A stretch of DNA of 64,000 nucleotides, from assembly GCA_963816555.1 (NCBI GenBank), contig CAWFLD010000009.1, positions 1-64,000 on the forward strand. Reading direction: 5' to 3'. This document shows, piece by piece, positions 8,401 through 19,185 of this stretch. Source of the stretch: Lutibaculum sp963816555. Lineage in GTDB: Bacteria > Pseudomonadota > Alphaproteobacteria > Rhizobiales > Tepidamorphaceae. The notes under the pieces were generated by a model, which did no database searches, was not told where the DNA came from, and saw nothing but the letters and a program-made list of their open reading frames with translations. Made by a program: the position numbers and the translations under genes. Within the stretch, counting starts at the first letter, position 1. Every line of letters starts with the position of its first letter.

Positions 8401-9372
8401 ATGGCGCGTAACAAGATCGCTTTGATCGGCGCCGGCCAGATTGGCGGAACGCTCGCCCATCTCGCCGGTCTGAAGGAACTCGGCGACATCGTCCTCTTCG
8501 ACATCGCGGAAGGCACGCCGCAGGGCAAGGCGCTCGACATCGCCCAGTCCTCCGCGGTCGAGGGCTTCGACGCGAAGCTCAAGGGCACGCAGGCCTACGC
8601 CGACATCGAGGGTGCCGACGTCGTGATCGTGACCGCCGGCGTTCCGCGCAAGCCGGGCATGAGCCGCGACGACCTCCTGGAGATCAACCTCAAGGTGATG
8701 GACCAGGTCGGCGCCGGCCTGAAGAAGTACGCCCCCGACGCCTTCGTGATCTGCATCACGAACCCGCTCGACGCCATGGTCTGGGCGCTGCAGCAGGCGT
8801 CCGGCCTGCCCAAGCACAAGGTCGTCGGCATGGCCGGCGTGCTCGATTCCTCGCGCTTCCGGCTGTTCCTGGCCGAGGAGTTCGGCGTGTCGATCGAGGA
8901 CGTCACGGCCTTCGTGCTCGGCGGCCACGGCGACACGATGGTGCCGCTCATCCGCTACTCGACCGTGGCGGGCATTCCCCTGCCGGATCTCGTCAAGATG
9001 AAGTGGACGACCGACAAGCGCCTCGAGGAGATCGTCCAGCGCACGCGCGACGGCGGCGCCGAGATCGTCGGCCTCCTGAAGACCGGCTCGGCCTTCTACG
9101 CGCCGGCCGCCTCGGCGATCGAGATGGCCGACAGCTACCTCAAGGACAAGAAGCGCGTCCTGCCCTGCGCGGCGCCGCTCTCCGGCGAGTACGGCCTCAA
9201 GGACATCTATGTCGGCGTGCCCTGCGTGATCGGCGCGAACGGCGTGGAGCGGGTCATCGAGATCGAGCTGAACAAGGACGAGAAGACGAACTTCGACAAG
9301 TCCGTGGAGTCGGTGCAGGGCCTCGTCGAGGCGTGCCGGCGCATCGCACCGGATCTGGGAAAGAACAAGTAA
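8401..9372 (+). CDS. mdh: Malate dehydrogenase
   Basis: A 323-residue NAD-dependent malate dehydrogenase of the lactate-dehydrogenase-like type usual in alphaproteobacteria. It converts malate and NAD+ to oxaloacetate and NADH in the TCA cycle. The dinucleotide-binding loop GAGQIGG lies at 10-16, the substrate-binding arginines are in VPRKPGMSRDD (Arg83, Arg89), NPLDAMVW follows the conserved Asn, and the catalytic His176 is in GGHGDTMVPL. Full length for the family. It is the first gene of mdh-sucC-sucD; sucC starts 16 bases downstream, so the three are very likely one transcript. Confidence 0.97.
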   Translation: MARNKIALIGAGQIGGTLAHLAGLKELGDIVLFDIAEGTPQGKALDIAQSSAVEGFDAKLKGTQAYADIEGADVVIVTAGVPRKPGMSRDDLLEINLKVMDQVGAGLKKYAPDAFVICITNPLDAMVWALQQASGLPKHKVVGMAGVLDSSRFRLFLAEEFGVSIEDVTAFVLGGHGDTMVPLIRYSTVAGIPLPDLVKMKWTTDKRLEEIVQRTRDGGAEIVGLLKTGSAFYAPAASAIEMADSYLKDKKRVLPCAAPLSGEYGLKDIYVGVPCVIGANGVERVIEIELNKDEKTNFDKSVESVQGLVEACRRIAPDLGKNK

Positions 9373-9388
9373 GGGGGGAACCGAACCA

Positions 9389-10588
9389 GTGAACATCCAC
9401 GAATACCAGGCGAAGGCCGTGCTCAAGGAGTACGGCGCGCCGGTCGCGCAGGGCGTCGCGATCACCGACATGACCGAGGCGGAGAACGCCGCCAAGCAGC
9501 TGCCGGGACCGGTCTGGGTCGTCAAGAGCCAGATCCACGCCGGCGGCCGCGGCAAGGGCAAGTTCAAGGAGCTCGGCCCCGACGCCAAGGGCGGCGTGCG
9601 CGTCGTGAAGTCGATCGAGGAGGTCGTCGAGAACGCCCGCCAGATGCTCGGCAACACGCTCGTGACCAAGCAGACCGGCCCCGCCGGCAAGCAGGTCAAC
9701 CGCCTCTACATCGAGGACGGCGCGGCGATCGCCCGCGAGCTCTACCTGTCGATCCTCGTCGACCGCACGGTCGGCCAGGTGGCCTTCGTCGTCTCCACCG
9801 AGGGCGGCATGGACATCGAGGCCGTGGCCGAGGAGACGCCGGACAAGATCGTCACGCTGCCGATCGATCCCGTGGCCGGCGTCACCGACGCCGACGGCAC
9901 GAAGCTCGCAGACGCGCTGAAGCTCGAGGAGCCGGCGCGCGGCGAGATGGTCGCGCTCGCCAAGACCCTCTACAAGGCCTACACCGAGAAGGACATGAGC
10001 CTTCTCGAGATCAACCCGCTGATCGTCCTCGAGGACGGCCACCTGCGGGTTCTCGACGCGAAGGTCTCCTTCGACAACAACGCCCTCTTCCGCCACCCCG
10101 AGATCGCCGAGCTGCGCGACACGACGGAGGAGGACGAGAAGGAGATCGAGGCGTCGAAGTACGACCTCGCCTACATCGCGCTCGACGGCGACATCGGCTG
10201 CATGGTGAACGGCGCCGGCCTCGCCATGGCGACGATGGACATCATCAAGCTCTACGGCTCGGAGCCTGCGAACTTCCTCGACGTCGGCGGCGGCGCCACG
10301 ACCGAGAAGGTCACCGCGGCCTTCAAGATCATCACCGCCGACCCGAACGTGAAGGGCATCCTCGTCAACATCTTCGGCGGGATCATGCGCTGCGACGTCA
10401 TCGCCGAGGGCGTGGTGACGGCGATCAAGGAAGTCGGCCTCAAGGTGCCGCTCGTCGTGCGCCTCGAGGGCACCAATGTCGATCTCGGCAAGAAGATCCT
10501 CAACGAGAGCGGCCTGAACGTCACCGCGGCGGACGACCTCGACGATGCCGCCAAGAAGATCGTCGCCGCTGTGAAGGAGGCCCGCTGA
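9389..10588 (+). CDS. sucC: Succinyl-CoA synthetase (ADP-forming) beta subunit
   Basis: A 399-residue beta subunit of succinyl-CoA ligase. It begins MNIHEYQAKAVLKEYGAPV, has the ATP-grasp nucleotide site (KSQIHAGGRGKGKF at about 46-59), SLLEINPLIV, and the C-terminal succinate-binding region NIFGGIMRCDVIAEG. With SucD it interconverts succinyl-CoA and succinate with substrate-level ATP or GTP formation. The start is GTG 9389, preceded by a purine-rich AAGGGGGGAA tract that serves as ribosome binding site. The stop overlaps the sucD start by one base (TGATG), a typical coupling arrangement for equimolar subunits. Confidence 0.97.
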   Translation: MNIHEYQAKAVLKEYGAPVAQGVAITDMTEAENAAKQLPGPVWVVKSQIHAGGRGKGKFKELGPDAKGGVRVVKSIEEVVENARQMLGNTLVTKQTGPAGKQVNRLYIEDGAAIARELYLSILVDRTVGQVAFVVSTEGGMDIEAVAEETPDKIVTLPIDPVAGVTDADGTKLADALKLEEPARGEMVALAKTLYKAYTEKDMSLLEINPLIVLEDGHLRVLDAKVSFDNNALFRHPEIAELRDTTEEDEKEIEASKYDLAYIALDGDIGCMVNGAGLAMATMDIIKLYGSEPANFLDVGGGATTEKVTAAFKIITADPNVKGILVNIFGGIMRCDVIAEGVVTAIKEVGLKVPLVVRLEGTNVDLGKKILNESGLNVTAADDLDDAAKKIVAAVKEAR

Positions 10589-11499
10589 TGTCCATCCTGA
10601 TCGACAAGAACACGAAGGTCATCGTCCAGGGCCTGACCGGCAAGACCGGCACCTTCCACACCGAGCAGGCGCTCGCCTATCACGGCACGCAGATGGTCGC
10701 CGGCGTCCACCCCAAGAAGGGTGGCGAGAAGTGGACCGGCAAGGTCGACGGCGGCGAGAAGCAGCTGCCGATCTTCGCGACCGTCGCCGAGGCGAAGGAC
10801 GCGACCGGCGCGAACGCCTCGGTGATCTACGTCCCGCCGGCGGGCGCGGGCGCCGCCATCGAGGAGGCGATCGACGCGGAAGTGCCGCTGATCGTCTGCA
10901 TCACCGAGGGCGTGCCGGTCATGGACATGGTCCGGGTCAAGGCCAAGCTCGGCAAGTCGAAGTCGCGCCTGATCGGCCCGAACTGCCCCGGCCTGCTGAC
11001 GCCGGACGAGTGCAAGATCGGCATCATGCCGGGCCAGATCTTCCGCAAGGGCTCGGTCGGCGTCGTCTCGCGCTCCGGCACGCTGACCTACGAGGCGGTG
11101 TTCCAGACCTCGAATGCCGGGCTCGGCCAGACCACGGCCGTCGGCATCGGCGGCGACCCGGTCAAGGGCACCGAGTTCATCGACGTGCTCGAGCTGTTCC
11201 TCGCCGACCCCGCGACCAAGTCGATCATCATGATCGGCGAGATCGGCGGCTCGGCCGAGGAGGACGCGGCGCAGTTCCTCGCCGACGAGAAGAAGAAGGG
11301 CCGCTGGAAGCCGACCGTCGGCTTCATCGCCGGCCGCACCGCGCCTCCGGGCCGCACGATGGGCCATGCCGGCGCGGTGATCTCGGGCGGCAAGGGCGGC
11401 GCCGAGGACAAGATCGCGGCCATGGAAGCGGCGGGCATCAAGGTGTCGCCGTCGCCGGCCGGCCTCGGCTCGACGCTGCTCGAGGTCCTCAAGGGCTGA
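10588..11499 (+). CDS. sucD: Succinyl-CoA synthetase alpha subunit
   Basis: A 303-residue alpha subunit. The N-terminal CoA-binding Rossmann domain starts MSILIDKNTKVIVQGLTGKT and includes GGVHP-like text (VAGVHPKKGG). The ligase domain carries CPGLLTP, SRSGTLTYEA and the active-site histidine in GRTMGHAGAVISGG, which is phosphorylated during catalysis. It is coupled to sucC by a one-base overlap. A strong hairpin-plus-T-tract terminator follows 28 bases after the stop, ending the mdh-sucCD unit before sucA. Confidence 0.97.
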   Translation: MSILIDKNTKVIVQGLTGKTGTFHTEQALAYHGTQMVAGVHPKKGGEKWTGKVDGGEKQLPIFATVAEAKDATGANASVIYVPPAGAGAAIEEAIDAEVPLIVCITEGVPVMDMVRVKAKLGKSKSRLIGPNCPGLLTPDECKIGIMPGQIFRKGSVGVVSRSGTLTYEAVFQTSNAGLGQTTAVGIGGDPVKGTEFIDVLELFLADPATKSIIMIGEIGGSAEEDAAQFLADEKKKGRWKPTVGFIAGRTAPPGRTMGHAGAVISGGKGGAEDKIAAMEAAGIKVSPSPAGLGSTLLEVLKG

Positions 11500-11527
11500 G
11501 CGGGCGACAGCCACCCGCGACGAACGC

Positions 11528-11553
11528 AAAGGGCGCCCACGGGCGCCCTTTTT
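11528..11553 (+). terminator. Rho-independent terminator after sucD
   Basis: Perfect 10-bp stem AAAGGGCGCC (11528-11537) and GGCGCCCTTT (11542-11551) with a CACG loop, running into TTTTT at 11549-11553. It sits 28 bases after the sucD stop and about 215 bases before sucA, so it separates mdh-sucCD from sucAB-lpd transcription, and a separate sucA promoter is expected in 11554-11768. Confidence 0.88.
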
Positions 11554-11768
11554 CGTTGCGCGCCGGAGCGGCCGGACGGCCCGGGAGAGCGGTTGCCGAC
11601 ATGACGTTTGCGTAAACATCCCCATCTTGTGATCGGGGCGCCTTTCGGGTTGAAAGGGTTTCGCAACTGGGCCACATCTAAATTCCGTCCCAATGTTGTC
11701 CCTTATCGCGTCGCCAACGACGATTATCACGAGAGGAAGAGGGTGCACGGCGCCCTCTCGCAATCAGC

Positions 11769-14717
11769 ATGGCTAGGCAAGAGGCGAACCAAGCCTTCGC
11801 GTCGACATCGTTCCTGTACGGTGCCAACGCGAGCTGGATCGAAGAGCTGTACGCGCGATTCAAGGAGAATCCGCAGTCGGTAGACGAGCAGTGGCAGGCC
11901 TTCTTCAAGGACCTGAAGGACGACACGGACACCGTCATCAAGGAGGCGCGCGGCGCCTCGTGGGAGCGCGCCGACTGGCCGATCCCGATGAATGGCGAGC
12001 TCGTCTCCGCGCTCGACACCAACTGGCCGGAGGCGGAGAAGCGCATCCAGGAGAAGGTCGGGGCGCAGGCGCAGAAGCAGGGCGTCGACCTCTCGCAGGA
12101 AGAGGTGCTGCGGACCACCCGTGATTCGGTCCGCGCGCTGATGATGATCCGCGCCTACCGCATCCGCGGCCACCTCGCCGCCGACCTCGACCCGCTCGGC
12201 CTCGAGCCCCCGACGGAGCATCCCGAGCTCGACCCCGCGACCTACGGCTTCACCGAGGCCGACCACGACCGCAAGATCTTCCTCGACAACGTGCTGGGCC
12301 TCGAGTTCGCCACCGTCCCCGAGATGCTGGCGATCCTGAAGCGGACCTACTGCAACACGATCGGCGTCGAGTTCATGCACATCTCCGATCCCGCGGAGAA
12401 GGCGTGGATCCAGGAGCGCATCGAGGGCCCGGACAAGGAGATCTCGTTCACGCCCGAGGGCAAGCGGGCGATCCTCAACAAGCTCGTCGAGGCGGAAGGC
12501 TTCGAGAAGTTCCTCGACGTCAAGTACACCGGCACCAAGCGCTTCGGCCTCGACGGCGCGGAGTCGGTCATCCCGGCGCTCGAGCAGGTCATCAAGCGCG
12601 GCGGCCAGCTGGGCCTGCGCGAGATCGTCTTCGGCATGGCCCATCGCGGCCGCCTCAACGTGCTCGCCCAGGTGATGGGCAAGCCGCACCGGGCGATCTT
12701 CCACGAGTTCAAGGGCGGCGCGGCCAACCCCGACGACGTCGAGGGCTCGGGCGACGTGAAGTACCATCTCGGCGCCTCCTCCGACCGCACCTTCGACGAC
12801 AACAACGTCCACCTGTCGCTGACGCCGAACCCGTCGCATCTCGAGATCGTCGATCCCGTGGTGCTCGGCAAGGTGCGCGCCAAGCAGGACCAGCACGACG
12901 ACTTCCCCGAGCGCGCCAAGGTGCTGCCGCTGCTGATCCACGGCGACGCGGCCTTCGCCGGCCAGGGCGTCGTGGCCGAGTGCTTCGGCCTGTCGGGCCT
13001 GCGCGGCCACCGCACCGGCGGCTCGATCCACTTCATCATCAACAACCAGATCGGCTTCACGACGAGCCCGCGCCTCGCGCGCTCCTCGCCCTACCCCTCC
13101 GACACGGCGAAGATGATCGGCGCGCCGATCCTGCACGTGAACGGCGACGACCCGGAAGCCGTCGTCTACTGCGCCAAGATCGCGACCGAGTTCCGGCAGA
13201 TGTTCCACAAGCCGGTGGTCATCGACATCTTCTGCTACCGCCGCTTCGGCCACAACGAGGGCGACGAGCCCTCCTTCACGCAGCCGCTGATGTACCGCAA
13301 CATCCGGCAGCACCCGACGACGCTGGCGATCTACACCGAGAAGCTCATCGCCGAGGGCCTGGTGAGCGAGGAGGAGATCGAGCAGCTCAAGAGCCAGTGG
13401 CGCGAGACGCTGGACGCCGAGTTCGAGTCCGGCCAGAGCTACAAGCCGAACAAGGCGGACTGGCTCGACGGCAAGTGGTCGGGCATCAAGGTCGCGACCG
13501 ACGAAGGTCCGCGCCGCGGCCAGACCGGCGTCGAGATCGACACCCTCAAGCAGATCGGCCAGAAGCTGACGGAGACGCCGGAGGGCTTCCACGCCCACCG
13601 CACGATCAAGCGCTTCCTCGACAACCGGCGCAAGATGATCGACACCGGCGAGGGCATCGACTGGGCGACCGGCGAGGCGCTGGCCTTCGGCACGCTGCTC
13701 ACCGAGCAGTACCGCGTGCGGCTGTGCGGCCAGGACGTCGAGCGCGGCACGTTCTCGCAGCGCCACTCGGTGCTCTACGACCAGGAGAACGAGGACCGCT
13801 TCATCCCGCTCAACAACCTGACCGAGGACCAGCAGCGCTACGAGGTCATCAACTCGATGCTCTCCGAGGCCGCGGTGCTCGGCTTCGAGTACGGCTACTC
13901 GCTGTCGGAGCCGAACGCGCTGGTCCTGTGGGAGGCGCAGTTCGGCGACTTCGCCAACGGCGCCCAGGTGGTGATCGACCAGTTCATCTCCGCCGGCGAG
14001 CGCAAGTGGCTCAGGATGTCGGGCCTCGTCATGCTCCTGCCGCACGGCTACGAGGGCCAGGGTCCCGAGCACTCCTCGGCCCGCCTCGAGCGCTACCTGC
14101 AGATGTGCGCCGAGGACAACATGCAGGTCGCCAACTGCACGACGCCGGCCAACTACTTCCACATCCTGCGCCGGCAGCTTCGCCGCGACTTCCGCAAGCC
14201 GCTCGTGCTGATGACGCCGAAGTCGCTGCTGCGCCACAAGCGCGCCGTCTCGAAGCTCGAGGAGTTCGGGCCGGAGTCCTGCTTCCACCGCCTCCTCTGG
14301 GACGACGAGGAGAACCAGCGCGGCGGCAAGCTCGTCACCGACGACAAGATCCGCCGCGTCGTCATGTGCACCGGCAAGGTCTATTACGACCTGCTCGAGG
14401 AGCGCGAGAAGCGGGGCATCGACGACGTCTACCTGCTGCGCGTCGAGCAGCTCTACCCCGTGCCGGCCAAGGCCCTCGTCACCGAGCTCGCGCGCTTCAA
14501 GAACGCCGAGATGGTCTGGTGCCAGGAGGAGCCCCGCAACATGGGCGCCTGGAGCTTCATCGAGCCTAACCTCGAATGGGCCTTGACGCAGGTCGACGCC
14601 AGGCACAAACGTCCCCGCTATGCCGGCCGCGCGCCGGCGGCGGCGACCGCGACGGGCATGATGTCCAAGCATCTGAGCCAGCTCGAGGCGTTCCTCAACG
14701 ACGCCCTCTCCGAATGA
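11769..14717 (+). CDS. sucA: 2-Oxoglutarate dehydrogenase E1 component
   Basis: A 982-residue thiamine-diphosphate-dependent E1 subunit, which decarboxylates 2-oxoglutarate and succinylates the lipoyl arm of SucB. The N-terminal segment (FASTSFLYGANASWIEELY) is the usual E2-contacting region. The thiamine-diphosphate domain includes FGMAHRGRLNVLAQVMGKP, LGASSDRTFDDN and the cofactor/Mg site ILHVNGDDPEAV. The pyrimidine domain has FSQRHSVLYDQE and LLPHGYEGQGPEHSS. The C-terminus carries CQEEPRNMGAW. Full length, no interruption. sucB begins 34 bases downstream. Confidence 0.97.
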   Translation: MARQEANQAFASTSFLYGANASWIEELYARFKENPQSVDEQWQAFFKDLKDDTDTVIKEARGASWERADWPIPMNGELVSALDTNWPEAEKRIQEKVGAQAQKQGVDLSQEEVLRTTRDSVRALMMIRAYRIRGHLAADLDPLGLEPPTEHPELDPATYGFTEADHDRKIFLDNVLGLEFATVPEMLAILKRTYCNTIGVEFMHISDPAEKAWIQERIEGPDKEISFTPEGKRAILNKLVEAEGFEKFLDVKYTGTKRFGLDGAESVIPALEQVIKRGGQLGLREIVFGMAHRGRLNVLAQVMGKPHRAIFHEFKGGAANPDDVEGSGDVKYHLGASSDRTFDDNNVHLSLTPNPSHLEIVDPVVLGKVRAKQDQHDDFPERAKVLPLLIHGDAAFAGQGVVAECFGLSGLRGHRTGGSIHFIINNQIGFTTSPRLARSSPYPSDTAKMIGAPILHVNGDDPEAVVYCAKIATEFRQMFHKPVVIDIFCYRRFGHNEGDEPSFTQPLMYRNIRQHPTTLAIYTEKLIAEGLVSEEEIEQLKSQWRETLDAEFESGQSYKPNKADWLDGKWSGIKVATDEGPRRGQTGVEIDTLKQIGQKLTETPEGFHAHRTIKRFLDNRRKMIDTGEGIDWATGEALAFGTLLTEQYRVRLCGQDVERGTFSQRHSVLYDQENEDRFIPLNNLTEDQQRYEVINSMLSEAAVLGFEYGYSLSEPNALVLWEAQFGDFANGAQVVIDQFISAGERKWLRMSGLVMLLPHGYEGQGPEHSSARLERYLQMCAEDNMQVANCTTPANYFHILRRQLRRDFRKPLVLMTPKSLLRHKRAVSKLEEFGPESCFHRLLWDDEENQRGGKLVTDDKIRRVVMCTGKVYYDLLEEREKRGIDDVYLLRVEQLYPVPAKALVTELARFKNAEMVWCQEEPRNMGAWSFIEPNLEWALTQVDARHKRPRYAGRAPAAATATGMMSKHLSQLEAFLNDALSE

Positions 14718-14751
14718 GGCCGACCGGCCGTAGCCTGCAAGGACGATATTG

Positions 14752-15990
<1,239 letters not shown>

Positions 15991-16101
15991 AGCCCTTCCG
16001 CACGCGCACGACAGTTGCTAGGTGATGGCCGGGTTTCCCGGCCATCAGCACATTGAAAGCGGCGTCGCGCCGCCCCTGACAGAGTTCCAGCGGAGATTTC
16101 C

Positions 16102-17505
16102 ATGGCTTCCTACGACGTCATCGTCATCGGCACCGGCCCCGGCGGATATGTCTGCGCCATCCGTGCCGCGCAGCTCGGCCTGAAGACGGCGGTCGTGGAG
16201 AAGTGGGACACTTTCGGCGGCACCTGCCTGAACGTCGGCTGCATCCCCTCCAAGGCCCTGCTCGCGGCGTCGGAGCATTTCGAGGCGGCCGGCCACCTCG
16301 GCGATTTCGGCGTCGAGGTGAACAAGCCGAAGCTCAACCTCGACAAGATGCTCGCCCACAAGGACGAGACGGTCACCTCGAACGTCCAGGGCGTCGCCTT
16401 CCTGTTCAAGAAGAACAAGATCACCTCGCACCACGGCACCGGCAGGATCGTCGGCAAGGGCAAGGTCGAGGTGACGGACGCGGACGGCAAGACCGAGACG
16501 ATCGAGGGCAAGAACATCGTCATCGCCACGGGCTCCGACGTGGCCCGGCTGCCCGGCATCGAGATCGACGAGGAGAAGGTCGTCTCGTCGACCGGCGCGC
16601 TGTCGCTCAAGAAGGTGCCGAAGAAGCTGCTCGTCGTCGGCGCCGGCGTCATCGGCCTCGAGCTCGGCTCGGTCTGGCGCCGCCTCGGCGCCGAGGTGAC
16701 GGTGGTCGAGTACCTCGACCGCGTGCTGCCGGGCATGGACGGCGAGGTCGGCAAGCAGTTCCAGCGCCTGCTGCAGAAGCAGGGCTTCACCTTCAAGCTC
16801 GGCTCGAAGGTCACGAGCGTCGACGCGAAGGGCAAGAGCGGCCTCAAGGTGACGGTCGAGCCGGCCAAGGGCGGCGACGCCGAGACGCTCGACGCCGACG
16901 TCGTGCTCGTGTCGATCGGCCGCGTGCCCTACACCGAGGGCCTCGGACTGAAGGAGGCCGGCGTCGAGATGGACGAGAAGGGCCGCGTGAAGACCGACGG
17001 CCACTACCGCACCAATGTCGAGGGCATCTACGCGATCGGCGACGTCATCACCGGGCCGATGCTCGCCCACAAGGCGGAGGACGAGGGCGTCGCCGCAGCC
17101 GAGATCATCGCCGGCCAGGCGGGGCACGTGAACTACGACGCGATCCCGAACATCGTCTACACCTACCCGGAGGTCGCCTCGATCGGGAAGACCGAGGAGC
17201 AGCTGAAGGAGGCCGGCGTCGAGTACAATGTCGGCAAGTTCCCCTTCACCGCGAACGGCCGCGCCCGCGCGATGCGGGCGACCGACGGCTTCGTGAAGAT
17301 CCTCGCGGACAAGACGACCGACCGCGTGCTCGGCGCCCACATCGTCGGCGCGAGCGCCGGCGAGCTGATCCAGGAGCTCGCCGTGCTGATCGAGTTCGGC
17401 GGCGCCGCCGAGGACCTCGCCCGCACCTGCCACGGCCATCCGACGCTGTCCGAGGCCGTCAAGGAAGCCGCCCTCGGCGTCGCCAAGCGCTCGATCCACA
17501 TCTGA
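16102..17505 (+). CDS. lpd: Dihydrolipoyl dehydrogenase (E3)
   Basis: A 467-residue flavoprotein disulfide reductase that reoxidises dihydrolipoamide of the 2-oxoglutarate dehydrogenase complex with NAD+. The FAD-binding motif is GTGPGGYVCA at 10-19. The redox-active pair Cys42/Cys47 lies in GGTCLNVGCIPSK. The NAD-binding motif is GAGVIGLELGSVW, the second FAD motif is GIYAIGDVITGPML, and the C-terminal catalytic His/Glu are in HGHPTLSEAVKE (about 444-455). Intact and full length. It lies 111 bases after sucB in the order usual for alphaproteobacteria, so it probably serves this complex specifically. Confidence 0.97.
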   Translation: MASYDVIVIGTGPGGYVCAIRAAQLGLKTAVVEKWDTFGGTCLNVGCIPSKALLAASEHFEAAGHLGDFGVEVNKPKLNLDKMLAHKDETVTSNVQGVAFLFKKNKITSHHGTGRIVGKGKVEVTDADGKTETIEGKNIVIATGSDVARLPGIEIDEEKVVSSTGALSLKKVPKKLLVVGAGVIGLELGSVWRRLGAEVTVVEYLDRVLPGMDGEVGKQFQRLLQKQGFTFKLGSKVTSVDAKGKSGLKVTVEPAKGGDAETLDADVVLVSIGRVPYTEGLGLKEAGVEMDEKGRVKTDGHYRTNVEGIYAIGDVITGPMLAHKAEDEGVAAAEIIAGQAGHVNYDAIPNIVYTYPEVASIGKTEEQLKEAGVEYNVGKFPFTANGRARAMRATDGFVKILADKTTDRVLGAHIVGASAGELIQELAVLIEFGGAAEDLARTCHGHPTLSEAVKEAALGVAKRSIHI

Positions 17506-17525
17506 GGCCGGGACTGCCGCCTTGC

Positions 17526-17548
17526 ACCTCCCCCTCGGCGGGGGAGGT
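17526..17548. repeat. GC-rich hairpin after lpd, REP-like or terminator
   Basis: Perfect 9-bp inverted repeat ACCTCCCCC / GGGGGAGGT with a TCGGC loop, 20 bases after the lpd stop. It has no T-tract on either strand, so a Rho-independent terminator is not certain. The form resembles dispersed GC-rich intergenic palindromes of alphaproteobacteria. It lies between lpd and the convergent macrodomain gene, where a bidirectional transcript end would be expected. Confidence 0.5.
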
Positions 17549-17654
17549 CGGCGCGCGAAGGGGCGCGTGGCGGCGGGGCCGCTTGCTCTGCGGGCCCCCC
17601 GTTTTACCGCGCGCAGAGGGTTGCCTCGGCCTTCCCCCGCCAGTGCGGGCTCGC

Positions 17655-18176
17655 CTACCGCCCGAGGCCCAGCATCTCCATCGCCTCGCGGTGGTAGCGG
17701 GCGGAATCGTCGGAGAAGCAGCAGAAGATCACCCGCTCGACGTGGGTGAGCTGCCCCGCCGTCTCGTGGACCGTGGCGACGGCGATGCCGGCGGCACGCT
17801 CCGGCGGGAAGGCGTAGACGCCCGTCGAGATCGCCGGGAACGCGATCGAGTGCGCCTCGATCTTCTCCGCCGCGACGAGCGCCTCGCGGTAGCACGACGA
17901 CAGGAGCGCGTCCTCGTTGCTGTGGCCGCCGTGCCAGACCGGACCGACGGCGTGGATGACGTGCTTCGCCGGCAGGCGGTAGCCCTTCGTCACACGCACC
18001 TCGCCGGTCGGGCAGCCGCCGAGCGTCCTGCACTCCTCGAGAAGCTCCGGTCCCGCCGCGCGGTGGATCGCCCCGTCGACGCCGCCGCCGCCCAGCAGCG
18101 ACTCGTTCGCGGCGTTGACGATCGCGTCGACGGTGAGCGTCGTGATGTCGGCGACGGTGACTTCGAGCTTCGCCAT
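17655..18176 (-). CDS. Macrodomain protein, O-acetyl-ADP-ribose deacetylase-like
   Basis: A 173-residue single-domain macro protein related to YmdB. The ADP-ribose-binding motif is complete: DAIVNAANESLLGGGGVDGA (about 18-37). HAVGPVW and SCYREAL follow, then the second binding loop FPAISTGVYAFPPERAA. Such enzymes remove acetyl groups from O-acetyl-ADP-ribose or mono-ADP-ribose from proteins. The start ATG 18176 gives MAKLEVTVADITTL, the expected N-terminus. It lies 23 bases downstream of the 3-hydroxybutyrate dehydrogenase gene on the same strand and is probably co-transcribed with it. Confidence 0.88.
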   Translation of the reverse strand: MAKLEVTVADITTLTVDAIVNAANESLLGGGGVDGAIHRAAGPELLEECRTLGGCPTGEVRVTKGYRLPAKHVIHAVGPVWHGGHSNEDALLSSCYREALVAAEKIEAHSIAFPAISTGVYAFPPERAAGIAVATVHETAGQLTHVERVIFCCFSDDSARYHREAMEMLGLGR

Positions 18177-18199
18177 GTCGGTTTGTCCTTGTCCTGCCC

Positions 18200-18985
18200 C
18201 TACCCGGCCGTCCAGCCGCCGTCCATCGACAGGATGGCGCCGGTGATCGACTTCGCATCGTCCGTGCAGAGATAATGCGCGAGCGAGGCGACCTGCTCCA
18301 CCGTCACGAATTCCTTCGTCGGCTGGGCCCCGAGGATGACGTCGCGCTTCACCTCCTCCTCGCTCAGGCCGCGCGCCTTCGCGGTGTCCGGCACCTGGCG
18401 CTCGACGATCGACGTCCAGACATAGCCGGGCGCGATGGCGTTGACCGTGATGTGCTGCTGCGCCACCTCCAGCGCCACCGTCTTCGTCAGCCCGGCGATG
18501 CCGTGCTTGGCGGCGACGTAGGCGGACTTGTAGGGCGAGGCGACCAGCGCGTGCGCCGAGGCCGTGTTGACGATGCGCCCCCAGCCGGCCTCCTTCATGC
18601 CCGGCAGGAAGCGGCGGGTCGCGTAGAAGGCGGCGGACAGGTTGATCGCGACGATCTTCTCCCACATCTCCGGCGGGAACTCGTCGACCGGCGCGACGTG
18701 CTGGATGCCGGCATTGTTGACGAGGATGTCGATCCGCCCGAACGCGTCGAGCGCCTGGTCGGCCATCGCCTCGATCTCGGCGGGCTTCGACATGTCGGCC
18801 GGCGAGAACGCGGTCCTGACGCCGAACTCCTCGCCGAGCCCGTCGGCCAGCCTGCGGTTCTCCGCCTCGTCGCCCACGCCGTTCATGAAGATGTCGGCGC
18901 CCGCCTCGGCCAGGCGGCGGGCCACGGCGAGGCCGATGCCGCTGGTCGAGCCGGTGACGAGGGCGGTCTTGCCTTGCAGGGACAT
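18200..18985 (-). CDS. bdhA: D-3-hydroxybutyrate dehydrogenase (SDR family)
   Basis: A 261-residue classical short-chain dehydrogenase. The cofactor loop is TGSTSGIGLAVA (11-22), NNAG is present in LVNNAGIQHVAPVDEFP, and the catalytic Ser/Tyr/Lys are in NTASAHALVASPYKSAYVAAKHG. Text such as AGIQHVAPVDEFP, AHALVASPYKSAYVAAKHG and APGYVWT together with ending SMDGGWTAG is typical of 3-hydroxybutyrate dehydrogenase, which oxidises 3-hydroxybutyrate from polyhydroxybutyrate breakdown to acetoacetate with NAD+. This matches the phaA/phaB genes elsewhere in the window. The macrodomain gene follows in the same direction. Confidence 0.88.
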   Translation of the reverse strand: MSLQGKTALVTGSTSGIGLAVARRLAEAGADIFMNGVGDEAENRRLADGLGEEFGVRTAFSPADMSKPAEIEAMADQALDAFGRIDILVNNAGIQHVAPVDEFPPEMWEKIVAINLSAAFYATRRFLPGMKEAGWGRIVNTASAHALVASPYKSAYVAAKHGIAGLTKTVALEVAQQHITVNAIAPGYVWTSIVERQVPDTAKARGLSEEEVKRDVILGAQPTKEFVTVEQVASLAHYLCTDDAKSITGAILSMDGGWTAG

Positions 18986-19185
18986 GGGAGGTTCTCCGGG
19001 GTTTGATGGCGAAGGAGGTCAGGAGGCAGGGTTAGGGCGGGCGCCGGTGCGCCACAAGGGATGAAAAGGCCGCACGCGACCCTTATCTCAGTCCCGTCCC
19101 CGTTGTATGGATGGGATGCGCGCCCGGCGCCGCCGCGGCCCGCCCCGCGCATGTCGGCCAGCCCAGGATCGTCGAGCGAGCGACC

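Noticed and set aside
11727..14672. Minus-strand frame of 981 codons opposite sucA
   Set aside because: Exact shadow of sucA, which is intact and has all E1 motifs.
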